Shown here: in pieces, positions 20,913-34,309 of the stretch
Layout of the letters: each line of letters starts with the position of its first letter
Position numbering within the stretch: the first letter of the stretch is position 1
Source: Phyllostachys edulis
Lineage: Eukaryota > Streptophyta > Magnoliopsida > Poales > Poaceae
Length of the DNA stretch: 64,000 nt
NCBI GenBank assembly: GCA_036346405.1
Contig: CM070566.1
Span: 14,069,533-14,133,532 of the forward strand
Reading direction: 5' to 3'
Position numbers and translations under genes: made by a program
The notes under the pieces: generated by a model
What the model was told of the DNA's origin: nothing
The model's input: the letters and a program-made list of their open reading frames with translations, nothing else
Databases searched by the model: none

Positions 20913-23900
20913 AGCTTCAGCATACTTTGCTAGTCCAGTCGCCTGGAGCAGAGCTAAGTTCTAAAGTGGGTTGTTTAGGAGCTAAGTTACTCATAGCTGG
21001 AGTTGAGTTTCTAGCTAACCTAATTGTTCTTGACACCCAAACCATAGATGTCATTCTTGGCATGGATTGGTTAACTAAGCACAAAGCCGTGCTAGATTGT
21101 GGCCGAAGAGCCGTTACAATCGAGGATACCAAAGGAAACAAGATAGAATTATTAGCTACCTCAGTGCGTAATGGGCATCTGCTAGTCAATAACCTGAAGA
21201 CCGTTGCTTTGGAAGATGTGCCCGTTGTCCGAGAGTATCCAGATGTGTTTCCAGAAGAGTTACTAGGAATGCCACCGGATCGTGACATCGAGTTTGTCAT
21301 TGACCTAGTGCCAGGAACAGCGCCAATCTCAAAGAGACCTTATCGGATGCTAGCTGATGAGCTAGCAGAGATGAAGAAGCAGATCGAAGAACTTTTAGAG
21401 AAAGGCTTTGTGAGGCCTAGTTCGTCGCCATGGGGAGCGCCAGTCTTGTTCGTCAAGAAGAAGGATGGAAGCATGAGAATGTGCATCGACTATCGATCTC
21501 TCAATGAAGTCACCATTAAGAATAAGTACCCATTGCCCTGGATAGATGATTTGTTTGATCAAATGAAAGGAGCCGGAGTGTTCTCGAAGATCGATCTGCA
21601 ATCAGGTTACCATCAGTTGAAGATTTGCCCCAGGGATGTACCTAAGACCGCTTTCTCAACGCGGTACGGACATTATGAGTTCTTAGTCATGTCCTTTGGT
21701 CTGACTAATGCCCCTGCTTATTTCATGAACATGATGAATAAAGTATTCATGGAGTATTTGGACAAGTTCGTGGTTGTATTCATCGATGATATTCTGGTTT
21801 ACTCCAAGTCAGAAGAAGAACATGCTGAGCATTTGAGGTTAGTCCTAGAGAAGCTCAGAGAGCATCAGTTGTATGCCAAGTTTAGCAAGTGTGATTTTTG
21901 GAAAAAGGAAGTGGATTTTCTTGGTCATGTGATGACAGCTGTAGGAGTAGCAGTTGACCCCGGAAAGTTAAAGCAAGATTACATTGGGAATGACCCAAGA
22001 CCTGCACCCGATTCGCATTTCTCGATTAGCAGGATATTATCGCCGTTTCATTGAAGGATTCTCATCAATTGCTAAGCCTCTTACGCAATTGTTGAAGAAA
22101 GAGAAAAAGTTTACCTGGACCCCAGCTTGTGAAGAAAGTTTCCAAGAGTTGAAGAAGCGCTTGACCACCGCTCCAGTGCTGATTTTGCCAGATATACACA
22201 AGGACTTCGATATCTATTTTGATGCTTCGCGTCAAGGATTAGGATGTGTCCTGATGCAAGAAGGAAGAGTTGTCGCTTATGCGTCAAGACAGTTAAGGCC
22301 GCATGAAAAGAATTACTCTACCCATGATCTGGAATTAGCTGCAGTAGTGCATGCCTTGAAGATTTGGCGTCATTACCTTATCGGTAATCGCTGTGAGATT
22401 TATACGGATCATAAAAGCTTGAAATATATTTTCACCCAGTCAGATCTAAATATGAGACAGAGAAGATGGCTAGAATTGATAAAGGATTATAATCTTAGAA
22501 TCCATTACCATCCTGGTAAAGCCAATGTAGTCGCAGATGCCTTGAGCCGCAAGAGTCACTGCAATGCGATGGAAGTAAAAGAAGTTTGTTCAGGACTTCA
22601 AGAGGAATTTCAGAAGCTCAAACTGGAAGTAGTATCTGAAGGATTCGTGGCTAGTTTGGAAGTTCAGTCTACTTTGGAGAAGCAGATTCGTGAGGCTCAG
22701 CCAAAAGATTTAGAGTTTTCAGACATCAAGAAGAAGATGGCAGAAGGGAAGTTCAAAGACTTCACCGTAGATGATCAGGGCATACTGTGGATCAATGGAC
22801 ATATTTGCGTGCCAGATGCTGATGGCTTAAGACAGCTAATTTTGAAGGAGGCTCATGACTCAAACTATTCGATTCACCCTGGTAGTATTAAGATGTATCA
22901 GGATGTTAAGAATAAGTTTTGGTGGCCCAACCTGAAACGAGACGTCGCAGAGTTCGTTGCCTTGTGCGACGTGTGCCAGAAGGTCAAAGCGGAACATCAG
23001 AGACCAGTAGGTCTGTTGCAACCTTTGAAGATTCCAGAGTGGAAGTGGGAAGAAATCGGAATGGATTTCATTACCGGGTTACCCAAGATTCAATTGGGTT
23101 ATGATTCGATTTGGGTAATAGTGGACCGTCTGACTAAAGTTGCCCATTTCTTGCCAGCCAAAATCACGTACTCAGGAGATCGTCTCGCGAGTCAGATATG
23201 TCAAGGATTGTAAGTTTGCATGGTGTGCCCAAGAAGATAGTGTCAGATAGAGGATCTCAGTTTACCTCCCGTTTTTGGCATAGTTTGTATGAAGCCTTAG
23301 GGACTCATCTGAATTTCAAGATCGCATATCATCCCCTGCATGATGGATGACCGAAAGAGTCAATCAGATATTGGAGGATATGTTGAGAGCCTGTGCTCTA
23401 GCTAATGCCGCCCGCTGGGATAAGAGTTTGCCATATGCAGAATTCTCATACAACAATAGTTATCAAGCCAGTTTACAAATGTCACCGTTCGAAGCCTTGT
23501 ATGGTCGTGCCTGCAGAACCCCGTTGAATTGGTCAGAAACTGCTAAACGTACCGTCTTCGGTCCAGATATCATTCAAGAAGCAGAAGAATAAGTGTCCAT
23601 GATCAGAGAGAGATTAAAGATCGCGCAGTCAAGGCAGAAGAGTTATGCGGATAATCACCGTCGTGATCTCAGTTTCGAGCTAGAGGATTTTGTTTACCTT
23701 CGAGTTACGCCCTCAGAGGTGTGAAACGGTTTCATGCCAAAGGAAAGCTTTCCCCTCGATATGTTGGTCCGTTCAAGATTTTGAATCGTCGCAGAGAGGT
23801 GGCTTATCAATTGGAACTGCCACAGTCGCTAGCAGGAGTGCACGATGTTTTTCACGTCTCTCAGTTAAAGAAGTGTCTTCGCGTGCCAGAAGAACAAGCC

Positions 23901-24101
23901 CCGTTAGAGTCGATCAAACTGAAAGAAGACCTCACCTACAAAGAACAACCGGTCAAGATTTTGGATGTCGCAGAACGTCGGACCAGAAGCAAGACAGTTC
24001 GATTTTGCAAAGTGCAGTGGAGCAACCACTCAGAAGGTGAAGCCACGTGGGAGCGTGAAGAAGAGTTGAGAGCAGAGTTCCCCAGCCTTTTCTCCAGCTA
24101 G
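20913..24101 (+). pseudogene. Ty3/Gypsy chromovirus pol polyprotein, 5'-truncated and frameshifted
   Basis: The frame enters within the protease ([18 protein letters not shown]) with gag and the protease active site lost. Reverse transcriptase follows, with the active site as FIDD (21779-21790), then a frameshift near 21985-22000. RNase H has DASRQGLGC and [10 protein letters not shown]; the integrase zinc finger ends CDVCQ and the core includes GMDFITGLP. The integrase loses frame at 23213 and again near 23345, where a stop replaces the codons before TERVNQ. The end (23721-24101) has HVSQLKKCL and a chromodomain-like tail ([19 protein letters not shown]), which places it among Tekay/Del-type chromoviruses. 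It is non-functional. Confidence 0.93.
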
Positions 24102-24127
24102 CCTGAATCTCGGGACGAGATTCCTTT

Positions 24128-24140
24128 AAGGGGGGGGAGG
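24128..24140 (+). other. Polypurine tract of the chromovirus
   Basis: aaggggggggagg lies 27 bases after the pol stop codon and two bases before the LTR start, where plus-strand DNA synthesis is primed. Confidence 0.88.
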
Positions 24141-24142
24141 TT

Positions 24143-27100
24143 TGTAACATCCCAAATTTTCTAAGCTTTAAAAATCCTTTGAATAGTTGGTAGAGAGAAA
24201 ATTCACCATTTGGATTTATTTGAATTTAATTTAAAAGCTTAATATTGGACTTTGAGTAACCAAACCATTTAATATGACTAAAGCCAATATGAACAATAGT
24301 CAAAACTATTTTATTTGGATTCTATGTACTTGGATATATTTTCTAGAATTTTCTAGAATTTTTTCAAGTTCATTTGCTAATTTCTATTGCTTATTTGAAT
24401 TCTCAGTATTTTCTAAAATGGAAAAGCTATTTAAAATCTCCAAAACAGTCTTTGGGCCTAAACCCACTCTTTCTAGATCCGCCCAAATAATACAGTAAAT
24501 TTTATCGCAGCGTCTTGTAGCACGACAAAGGCCTCAATTCGTCACCTCTCTCCTCCCGTGTTTTCTTCTTCTATTAATGGCGGTAGTTGGATCGCAAATG
24601 GACGTCACGATCTTGATGGCCGATTGGAGCGGTCCGAACGTCACATTGTTTGTGAGCCGTCCGATCTGAGTTGGATGGCTAGATCCTCGCCCGCACTCGC
24701 GCGCCCCAGCCGTGCCTTTCCTCACTCGCCGCCGAGCCCCACCACGACAAGGCCCCACCTTGTTACTGTTCTTCGTCTCCGATTTCGTCGCGGAGGTTGT
24801 TGCGCCGCCGCACGGCCGTTTTGGGCGTCCGCGCTCTGGACTCTCCCACGCCACCATACTTAAGGGGGAGGCCAGCCCTCGACGCCCTCACCCCAACCCT
24901 AGCCGCCTCCTCGCCTGCGCCGCACCCTAGCCGCCACTAGAGCTCGGAGATTCAATCTCGCCGCCGCCTACTCCGACGAGCAATTCCGACGAGCCCGGCG
25001 CGGAGCCTCAACGCCTTACACCGTCATCATCGCGCGAAGCGAGGAACCGAGGGACGCCGTTTCGCCGAGCACCGCCCTAGTGTTGCCGCTGCCGAGCCCG
25101 AGCAGCCGCCACCGCTTTACCTCGCCACGGCCGCCATAGCTTGTCCTCAAGCACCCGTGAGCACCTCATTGTGATCCCTTCGCACCTCTACCTCCCTGTG
25201 CCACCCGCCGGTGAGACGCCGCGTTCGCCAGGTTGTTGGTTCCGTCTTGCCGCCCTCATTGCCGCCCACGTCGGCGCCCGCCTCAACGCCCTAGCCTCGT
25301 GGCACGCGCGTGTCGCCCACGTGGCACCGCGTCGATGCCACGTGCGCAAGTGCGCCACGCCAGCCTCGTTCCAGATCCAGAGGCTCGGTGGACTTGGTCC
25401 ACCGTGAGCCGTGTCACTGACGCGTGGGTCCCACACATCAGGATTTTCTTTTTATTTATCTTTTCCGAAATTCCCAGGGCTGATGTCATGCTGATGTTAT
25501 GCTTGCGCAATATTCCAATTTTTCTATTGAGAAATAATTCGGGAAATTCATATAATTCTGATTTTAGGGTTTTCTTTAGATTCCAACTTCCAAACCTCAT
25601 AACTTTTGCATCCTAACTCCAAATCTGCCCATTCAAATTTCTAAATTCGTCTAAAATCAAGATCTATTTAATAGAGATTTTTATTTATTTTTTTGGAGTT
25701 TTTTTGCCTCTGTTATTTATTTATTTTGTTTGTTTACTTCGTTTGCGAGTAGACTTCGACGCTTCGGGAGGATTTGCAGAAGAAGGAACACATCAAGACC
25801 AAGATCAATTCCTAGATCTATTCCAAGGCAAGTCATGCTTTGACCATGTTGAATCCCAGTTTTTCAAATATTATTTGAATTCAAAGTATTGCATTTTATT
25901 TCAAGTAATTATTTAAATGCTTTTGGGATTAGCTATTAAGTCCAATCTGTTATGCCTTCCTTGTGTAACTTGTTATGCCTTGATCCTTTGTCACCCTAGT
26001 TGATATTTAGTTGGTAAATATTATAGCACCAACGTGGGTTGGTTAGTACGATTAGACTGCTTAGCCATACCACGAATCACCTATCATGTAAAGTGCAATT
26101 ATTAACTTGACTAAGTGACTATGTAATGTTGTAATAATCTGTGTGCACTATGTGTCCTCGTGGCATGTGTTGCACTTAATTCAACTGGGTGGGAAAAAGG
26201 TTTAGACTGAGGCAAGTGGGCGGAACTGTGTGACATGGTGGCTATGTGATATGGGCTTGTGAATCTATGTGTCATATTTATCTGTGTGCCTTAGTTAGAA
26301 CAATGGAAGTCTTGCCTCGGTCATTTAAGGACTGAACTTTGTGTGCCATTGAACTGAGCCCTCCTGTACGACCACATGCCTGTTATGGGACGGGCCTAGC
26401 ATAGTAAGATACGAATTCTTAGCATGGATTGCTCAGACGGTAGGTTAGGCTATGTGAATAGGGTGGGGGTGTGTGCTACCATGTAGTCGTACCGCGGGAC
26501 GGTTCGTCGCTTCCCTGTCCAACGGTGTGTGTTATACCATACACTGTGTATGGTTTGGTATGACATAAGCACACCGGGAGCATCTATGTTAGGATGAAGT
26601 TTCTGAAATGCTTTGTTACGATTAGTGCTTGCAACACTGGTTGTATCTTGTGGGTAAAGTGTACAAACTCTGCAGAGTGTAAACAAATCTATTCGAATAG
26701 CTGCGTCCTCGGTTATGGACAATTCTCGGGGATTTCACACGAGGGGTAGATCTTCATAAAATTGTGTGGGAAGGGAGCTGTGTGATCTAAATCATATGGC
26801 TATGTGAATAATCTGCTTAGGCTGTGTGTGTCTTTGTGAAATCAACTGTTAAAATTATTATTATCGTCTATTTGTTTTACCTGTTTTCAATCTATTATTG
26901 TATTCAATTGCAAATGTTGCATTTCTGCAAAAGAACCACAAAATGCCATTCCCTTGTAATAAGCTTGCATGTATAACTGCATTTCTGTGGTGTGACTTGC
27001 GAGTACGGTGTGTACTCACGCTTGCTTTAAAATAAATCAAGCGTAAGAGGAGGAGTCTTCACCAAAGATTTGAGGAGGAGTTATTCAAGGTGCCCGATCG

Positions 27101-27373
27101 GGGTCTAGATCGATCGATTACTCGTGATGAATCGATGGGACACCGCTGCCGTTTTTGTTTCCGCTGCTTTATTTCTCTGTTAGCCCTGCGTGGCTTAATA
27201 ATTGTAAACTCGACCATAAGGTCAAACCATTATTTATTAATCAAACTATGCGTTTATGTTACTATTCGCTGTGTGGATCGACACTCATCTTTGTTGATCT
27301 TGTGTGCACTAGCGTGATCCTGGACTAGTGCATGAAACACGAGGGTCCAGATTGTAATTTTGCGGCCCCGACA
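24143..27373 (+). repeat. 3' LTR of the chromovirus
   Basis: The LTR starts tgtaacatcccaaattttc directly after the polypurine tract. It ends gcggccccgaca by comparison with the solo LTR at 43918-47198, which ends gggttcgaca after the same tcctggactagtg block. Length is about 3.23 kb. It contains GC-rich transcribed sequence (24540-25430) and AT-rich flanks. Several long open frames in its GC-rich part are composition artefacts. The matching 5' LTR is absent. Confidence 0.88.
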
Positions 27374-27449
27374 ACAACGCCGCCAAGACGCACTGCACAA
27401 CAAGGAGCCGACAAGCATGCAGAAAAGAAACTACAGCTAAAAGGAATCA

Positions 27450-28270
27450 AAACACCAAAAAATTCCAGCCGTACCTTTTGTTTAAGCAATCAAAACACCA
27501 AAAAAAACTCCAGCTGTACCTTTTGTTTAAGTAATCAAAACATCAAAAACTCCAGCCGTACCTTTTGTTTATTTCATCAATTCCAAAGCTTGGATTCCAG
27601 CCAACATGATGGAAGAAACTAGATTAGTTTTTCTGGAGATTTCTACCAACAGCCGCCGCCCCTAGGTACAAATTTGCTACACAAACCGCCGACCGATTTC
27701 TCGGAGCAAATACTATTATTCGAACTGTCGCTACCCCCACGTGGGGCTGCATATATGCATATATATATATATATATAGCCTCAACTACTAATCCCAAACG
27801 GTTCCGCTGCCTAGGGCTCTCCTAATTATCTCACGTGAAGTCGTATCACATCAAAACCGATAGGACTCCAATACGTGTTCAGCCCAAAATTCTAGTTTCC
27901 TAATTTTGGAAAACCCAAAATTATCATGTGTCGCAGCCTCCGGACCGCACCTCCGTAGCTCCAACACCCATCATCCATCTTTGATCTCCACACGCCCCAA
28001 CTCGAGCTCGACCGTCTCCTCCAGCATCCTCGACCCTTTGGACCATGACTTCGCACCAAGTCATCTCCCGGTCACCGCCGTAGACCACGATCGCCTCCGA
28101 GTTATCCTGCACATGCAGAGACCAAAACAACATATTTCACCGGCACAAGTTCTTCACAACTTGACCTTCATTAGTCCACACACGCCACACGCCTCAAATA
28201 ATCATCAGTACCCAACATTATCAATTATTCATCAACTAAAATAAACTAGACCTAACCACATGGTCTAACA
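27450..28270 (-). repeat. 3' (left) LTR of the Copia element
   Basis: It is almost identical to the right LTR from the ccgtaccttttgtttaagca repeat onward. The outer end differs: about 36-bp units (ccgtaccttttgtttaagnaatcaaaacaccaaaaa) occur once more, and the outermost 75 bp of the right LTR are missing. A TATA repeat (27755-27778) marks its promoter on the minus strand. Confidence 0.88.
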
Positions 28271-28283
28271 ATCTCCCCCTTGA
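28271..28283 (-). other. Polypurine tract of the Copia element
   Basis: On the minus strand it reads tcaagggggagat, immediately before the LTR start tgttagacc. Confidence 0.88.
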
Positions 28284-29460
28284 TGAATACATTGACAATA
28301 CTTCAAAATTGTGAGTTGATTTTTGAAAGAAAAGAAATTTGCAAAAAGAAAGTTTCAAAGCTGCAAAGCAAACACTTCAAAACCACAGCTGAAAAACTCC
28401 CCCTCAACACAAGGAAAGCAAATTTCTCCAATTTTTTTTTAAAAAAATTCTCCCATTTTTCTCCCCCTTTGGCAATGGAATCATCAAGAACTTCAGACAA
28501 GGAATAATTCTAAAACAAGGGAGCAAGGAGAGTAAAAATCAAGAAGCTTTGTAGATTATCCAAGTCACTTCGTATTGATTTAGTAAATTAACCAAGCCAT
28601 CTTTTTGAGTGGAGCTATCTAGATCATACAAAGTCATATACCATATAGCAATGTCAAAAACAAGTCTTTTGGAATGATTATGCAATTTAAATTCATGACA
28701 GGCATCTCAAACAATGACTAAACCGATCATAAGCACCATAAAAAAGATATCACCAAGAAAAGTGAGAGCCTAACAGTGAGACACAAGTTAAATCTAGATG
28801 AGCTAGCAGTCTCATATAACACCCTATTGCTTCACTTTCAATTCTTATTTGCATGTGGCATGCTTGGAGCATACTTCTTTTCAAGGGTGGCATGCTTGAA
28901 ACATACTTCTTTTCCTTTTAGCACTTTTGTGTGCATATTTTTCCTTTTGAATATACATAGCTATGTATGGCATGCTTGAAGCATACTTCTTTTCATTTGA
29001 GCACTTTGGTGTGCATATTTTTGTTCTTTTGAATACACAGCTATGTATGGCATGCTTGAAGCATACATCTTTTCATTTTTCTTTTCTCAACCCTTTATTT
29101 ATTTTTATTTTTTTATACATATAACATGCCAAATTGAGTGAGCATAACAGGATTGTAATGAGAAACATACTTGTCAAGAAATCCAAGATTTAAAAAGACT
29201 CACAAACAAGCTCATCCTTTTCCATGGACATCTCCAAGTGATAACAATAATCAATCTAGTCAAAGTGTTCAGCCATGTCATGCTTTAGTTCTAATGTAGC
29301 AAGTTTATTAAAACCAGTCAAGATCAAGGCTACACAGCACATGAATAAATATGATAAGGAAAGCTCTACAACTCATTCGATTTCAATGGCTTGGACTTGA
29401 TGTTTTTTTTTGACAAGAATAATAATCAAATCTTCTGAGCTTTTAAACCCAAACTCCCCC
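28284..29460 (-). repeat. Copia 3' non-coding region with tandem repeats and extra polypurine motifs
   Basis: No gene. Between 28856 and 29080 a unit of 33-80 bp carrying tggcatgcttgaagcatac, an imperfect palindrome, occurs four times. Further ctccccct motifs (polypurine on the minus strand) lie at about 28398, 28462 and 29454, in addition to the one beside the LTR. Confidence 0.75.
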
Positions 29461-31900
29461 TTAGAATAAGCTCATAGGATGCAACACACCCAGTTCACTT
29501 CGCAAAAAGGCAAACCTAGCAGAATCAAGTGGTTTTGTAAAAATATCAGCAACTTGAGACTCTGTATCAATAAAAATGCAAAACAACATCTCCCTTTTCC
29601 ACATGGTCTCTAAGAAAATGATACCGAATATCAATGTGCTTAGTTCTTGAATGTTGCACAGGATTTTTAGCAATAGAAATAGCACTAGTGTTATCACAGA
29701 AAAAAGGAACACTATCCAGATTTAAGCCAAAATCCTTAAGAGTAGAAATCATCCAAAGCAATTGAGAGCAACAAGAAGCAGTAGGTACATATTTAGCCTC
29801 AGTTGTGGAAAGTGCAATAGATAATTGTTTTCTAGAAGCCCATGACACAAGAGATGTGCCTAAAAAGTGACATGTGCCAGAGGTACTCTTCCTATCAATT
29901 CTACAACCCCCAAAATCAGCATCTGAGTAAGCTCTAAGGGTAAGGCATGATGAAGAAGAATACCATAAACCAAAGTCTAAAGTTGACTGAAGATACCTGA
30001 AAATTCTTTTAACTGCTTGACGGTGTGAAGTACGTGGGGAAGCTTGAAAGCGAGCACACAGACATACAACAAAATGAATGTCTAGCCTTGAAGCAGTGAG
30101 ATACAAAAGGGAACCAATCATGCTTTTGTACTCTTTTTGATCAACAGGGTCTCCATCCTCGTCAGGGTCTAACACTGCAGTGGGTCCCATTGGTGTAGAG
30201 ACTGGTTTGCTTGTTCCCATGTCAAAGCGACGAAGGAGATCCTTGGTGTATTTAGTTTGATGAACAAAAGTACCCTGCTTTGATTACTTGATCTGGAAGC
30301 CTAGGAAGAACGTGAGTTCTCCCATCATGCTCATCTCAAATTCCTTGCTCATAGTATCAATCATTTGTTTAGGAGGATGACGTCGTTGAATATGCAAAGG
30401 AGCCTGTGGAGTCGGTGGTGACATAGGTGTAGCAGTAGTGGCCTTTACCTCATTGGAGGTAGGAGCAGAGCCACTAGTTGTAGACTCCATTGGTGTAGAT
30501 ACGTGTGATGTAGTGTGAATCGGGGTTACCCTTTCATCGTCGTTAGAGTCATAGAAGATGTCTTCGGGTGCGTCATTTACCTATATACCTGCATTGTCGG
30601 GTCTAGTACCAGGACTAGCCTCATCAAAAGTAACCTCGCATGGTCTCAAAGAATTTTGTTAGTTTCTAAGTTGAGTACACGATAACCTCGAGTGTGATTT
30701 GATATCCAAGAAAAATACCATCTGAGGATCTAGATTCGAATTTATCAAGATTTCCATGTTTAAGAATAAAACATCGACAACCAAACACCCTCAAATGAGA
30801 AATCTTAGGAGAATGACCAAAACGAAGTTCATAGGAAGTCTTATGCAATTTAGCTCGCAAAAAATACTCTATTAGAAATGTAACAAGCAGTAGAAATAGC
30901 TTCAGCCCAATACTTCCTAGGTGTAGCATGTTCATTTAACATCGTTCTAGCCATCTCAACCAAAGTTCTATTTTTACGTTCTACAACACCGCTCATTTAG
31001 GCACACGAGTGAAGAGAATTGATGATCTAAACCTTTTTCAAGACAAAATGAAGCAAATAATGTGTTCTTGAATTCAGTTCCATTGTCACTTCTAATTGCT
31101 CTAAGTGCCCCTAGGAGTTCAGTGGCAAGTCTAAGGACAAGCTCTCTAAAGTGACCAAAAACTTCATCCTTAGTTGCCATGAAAAAGACCCAAAAGTATC
31201 TAGAGTAATCATCAATAATAACAAGAACATACCATTTACCTCCAAATGTTGAACTCTAGCAGGCCCTATAGTGTCCATGTGCAACAACCCACCAGTGCAT
31301 CACCATAACAAGAGTGAGTGGAGGATGTGATGCAGAAACCATCTTACCGTGACGACAGGGTGAACAAACAAAATCCATAGATCTATCAATTTTAAGATTG
31401 GGTAATCCTCTAACAAGATTCATATTATCGACACGAGCAAGATGATCAAAACCAATATGACCTAATCTACGGTGCCAGTGAAATAAATCTTTAGAAACAG
31501 ATGAAACAAGACACCTAAGATCAGAAGATGATGAAAAAGAAAAATCACCCTTAAACAAACGACCAACTCGAATAATTTTGCACACTAGATCGCCGGATGA
31601 ATCTAAAATGCAACAAGAATGCTTTTTAAAGCTTACCTCAAGATTATCATCTATCAACTGTGGAACGGAAAGCAAATTATAGCTCAACTTACTGACAAGG
31701 GCCACATCTTTTAAAATGAACTTGTCGTTGACGCCAAGACAAGACCTTTTGCAAGAACTCGCCCTGAGCATTGTCCCCAAAAGTGATCATTTCATCATCG
31801 GTGGCATGAGTGAGGGAGGAGAACCATCGTGAGTCTCCAGTCATATGGCGAGAGCAACCGGAGTCAATAAACCATATGTTCTCCTTTCGCTTGCAACGAG
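29461..31900 (-). pseudogene. Copia pol: protease, integrase, partial RT, RNase H
   Basis: The protease active site is in WFIDSGCSRHMTGD (about 31870-31830). The integrase zinc finger has HWHRRLGH and CSPCRHGK; the core has IRSDNGTEFKN, then a C-terminal FGCRCFILK block. Stops and frameshifts separate these. The hinge runs from HIQRRHPPKQMI directly to MSKEFEMSMMGELTFFLG (about 30390-30290), so most of the reverse-transcriptase domain including the YVDD active site is deleted. RNase H follows (YSDADFGG, LSTTEAKYV, HIDIRYHFLRD), and the frame ends at ADIFTKPL...HPMSLF with the stop near 29461. Confidence 0.92.
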
Positions 31901-32389
31901 TCTACAAATCATGAACAATCGTCGGTATCTTAGTACTGGGGTTAGTGAGTAAGGATTTAGGTACCCAAGATCTTGAGATACTGATTTAACAGAGCAACAA
32001 AACTAGAACAAGAAACATGTGTGCGTGAGTGATCAGAACGCCAAAAAGAGGCATGTTTAACTGCTCCTTGAAATGCAGGCAATTCTGAACGAAAATTATT
32101 TGAATTATAACATAAACCAGCACGTGAACCAGATTTAAAATCATCATAAAAGTTCTCTAAAAACCTAGCTTTCACATTAGTTCTAGGAACAACAAAAGTG
32201 GTTACACGATTTTGTTTTAATGCATTCAATCTATCCTTTTCTCTTTCTTAACACGTCTAAAGCAAAATTCATGCATCGCCCATCTCTACCACAATAGGTG
32301 CAATTATATTTAACATAATTAGATTTCTTTTGAGCAGATAAGGTAGCACCTCAAAGATTAGCGAAGAACTTTGCACAAAACCAGCAGAT

Positions 32390-34286
32390 TTAAACACGCT
32401 TTGTTTTGGTTGATTTTACCTCAAATTTTCCAGGTTTAAGAAGCTTAACAACCTTAGGAGGATGATTCTTGGCATGCTCAATAAAATTAAATCCTAGACT
32501 TTGACTTTTAACACTCACTTTTGATTTGTCTAGGATCATGTTCAAATTTTTCTTGCCAAAAGAAAATCTCTCTAAAGTGTCCTTAAGATACTCATTTTCT
32601 TTAGTTAAAGTAGAACAAGTTGTGCAATTAACAGATTCATTCACAGTTTTCTTAGAAGCACTAGACTGAGCCAATCTTTCTTTCTCAGCAAACTCATTTA
32701 GTTGTCTAGTCAAAGCTTCTATTTCTGTGCTAAGCTTAGGACAATTAGTGCAAGAGAGTGTCTCATGATAAAGCATCTGTTGGATTGTTTCTTGAGAAGT
32801 ATTGAGTCTAGCTTCTAGCAATTCACATTTAGAGCAAGTTTTAGTTTGAGCATTTGACATACTTGACTCTAAACAAGTAGAACTAGATTTGAGCTTTTCA
32901 ATTTCATCATATGCAAGTTTTAACTTTTCATCGCAAGAGTCATGTGCTAGTCTTAACTCATCAAATTTAGTATGTATTGACCTAGTAGTCTCCAATTCAG
33001 AAAATAAAACTTGGCAAGACTCATAAGATTCATCATCAGGAATAGAAGCTTTAAGTCTATCAATTTCAGAATTTAAGTTCTCAACAACAAGATCATGTTT
33101 CTTTATTTTCTTTTTATACTTTTTGAGCTCATCTGTCAACCTAAGCACAGCACGAGATAAATCTGTATAAGAGGGTTTTACCTCATCAGGATCACTGTAG
33201 AGATCATCATTGTTAAGCTCCTCACTGCTTGCCATAAAACACATCCCTGTGAAGTCCACCTCCTTTTCCTTCTTGTCGTTGTCCTCATCATCGCTTCTAG
33301 AATCAACATCACTCAAATCAATCTCATTTAGTGCTGAGAGTACCTTGTGGACTGCCCTATGATAGTTGTGCTTCTTGCTTGGATCAATCTTGAATTTAGA
33401 GCGACGAGTTGGTACTTTGTCATCTTTGACCTCCTTACTCCTCAGTTTGGGACAATTCATCTTTATATGATTTAGCTCACCACATTCATAGCATCTTATA
33501 GGACCTCCTCTCCGCCTTGTTATGATATTGTTAATTGCCTTTGTCACTCTGTTGGAGATGAGTACAAACTGATCTTCTGGAATCTCCTCTAACTGTTCAT
33601 CTGAGAAAGAAGACAAAGCAGACACAAGACAAGAACTCGAAGAAACAGCTTGCATGGGGTTATTCATAAGAGCTAAGGATGGAGTTTTATCAATCTTAGA
33701 TGGCACAGCTTCCATCTCATAGGTTTTCAATCTAGAGTAAAGATCATCCATGGTTAAAGTATCTAGATCGATGGTTTGATTGATAGTTGTGACAACCATC
33801 AACCACTCAGAACCTAAAGACCTCAATATCTTAGTTGCATTATCTTTATCAGTTGGAATAACACTAACACCACGCAAACTACTCAAGATCTTTTCAAAAG
33901 CGAGCAAAAGATCATCAATAGATTCACCAGTTTCATAGCAAAATCAGAATACTCTTTTTGATAAAGATTTTACGTACTTTCTTAATTTTAGTAGTTCCTC
34001 ATGATAATCACAAAGAGTCTTCCATATTAAGTGGGCGAAGTAATATGAGCTACACGATCAAATTCTTTATAGAGATTTCTTGAAATAACAAGTTCTGAGC
34101 TTGAGCATTCAGATCAACATCCGCTTTATTTAAATTAGTGATGAGAGGAACCACATAAGGACTAGAAACCTTATTCCATACATCACTACCTTGAGCCTCA
34201 ATATATGCTTGCATACGACACTTCCAAAAAGCGAAATCAGTACCATCTAGCATGGGGGGACGATTCACATACCTTTCTGACGCCAT
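32390..34286 (-). pseudogene. Copia gag with coiled-coil extension
   Basis: The start is ATG 34286-34284 (MASERYVNRPPMLDG), followed by the FAFWKCRMQAYIE gag motif. A frame break lies between 34050 and 33907, then 505 codons are open. This part has the gag matrix end (LDTLTMDDLYSRLKTYEME), the zinc knuckle CYECGELNHIKMNC, an acidic stretch, and about 250 residues of heptad-rich coiled coil with spaced Cys pairs (CSKC, CTNC, CTTC). The coiled-coil tail is typical of Sirevirus-type gag proteins. Gag forms the virus-like particle in the cytoplasm. Confidence 0.88.
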
Positions 34287-34295
34287 AGCAACTTG

Positions 34296-34307
34296 GCTCT
34301 GATACCA
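34296..34307 (-). other. Primer-binding site of the Copia element
   Basis: On the minus strand tggtatcagagc, complementary to the 3' end of initiator methionine tRNA, lies two bases after the 5' LTR end (ctaca). Confidence 0.93.
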
Positions 34308-34309
34308 CT

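Noticed and set aside
25233..25616. 127-codon frame
   Set aside because: It is within the chromovirus 3' LTR leader, with GC-rich low-complexity translation and no family resemblance.
27906..28244. 112-codon frame repeated at 34807-35145
   Set aside because: The two copies are the two LTRs of the Copia element, so identity reflects LTR duplication, not a gene pair.
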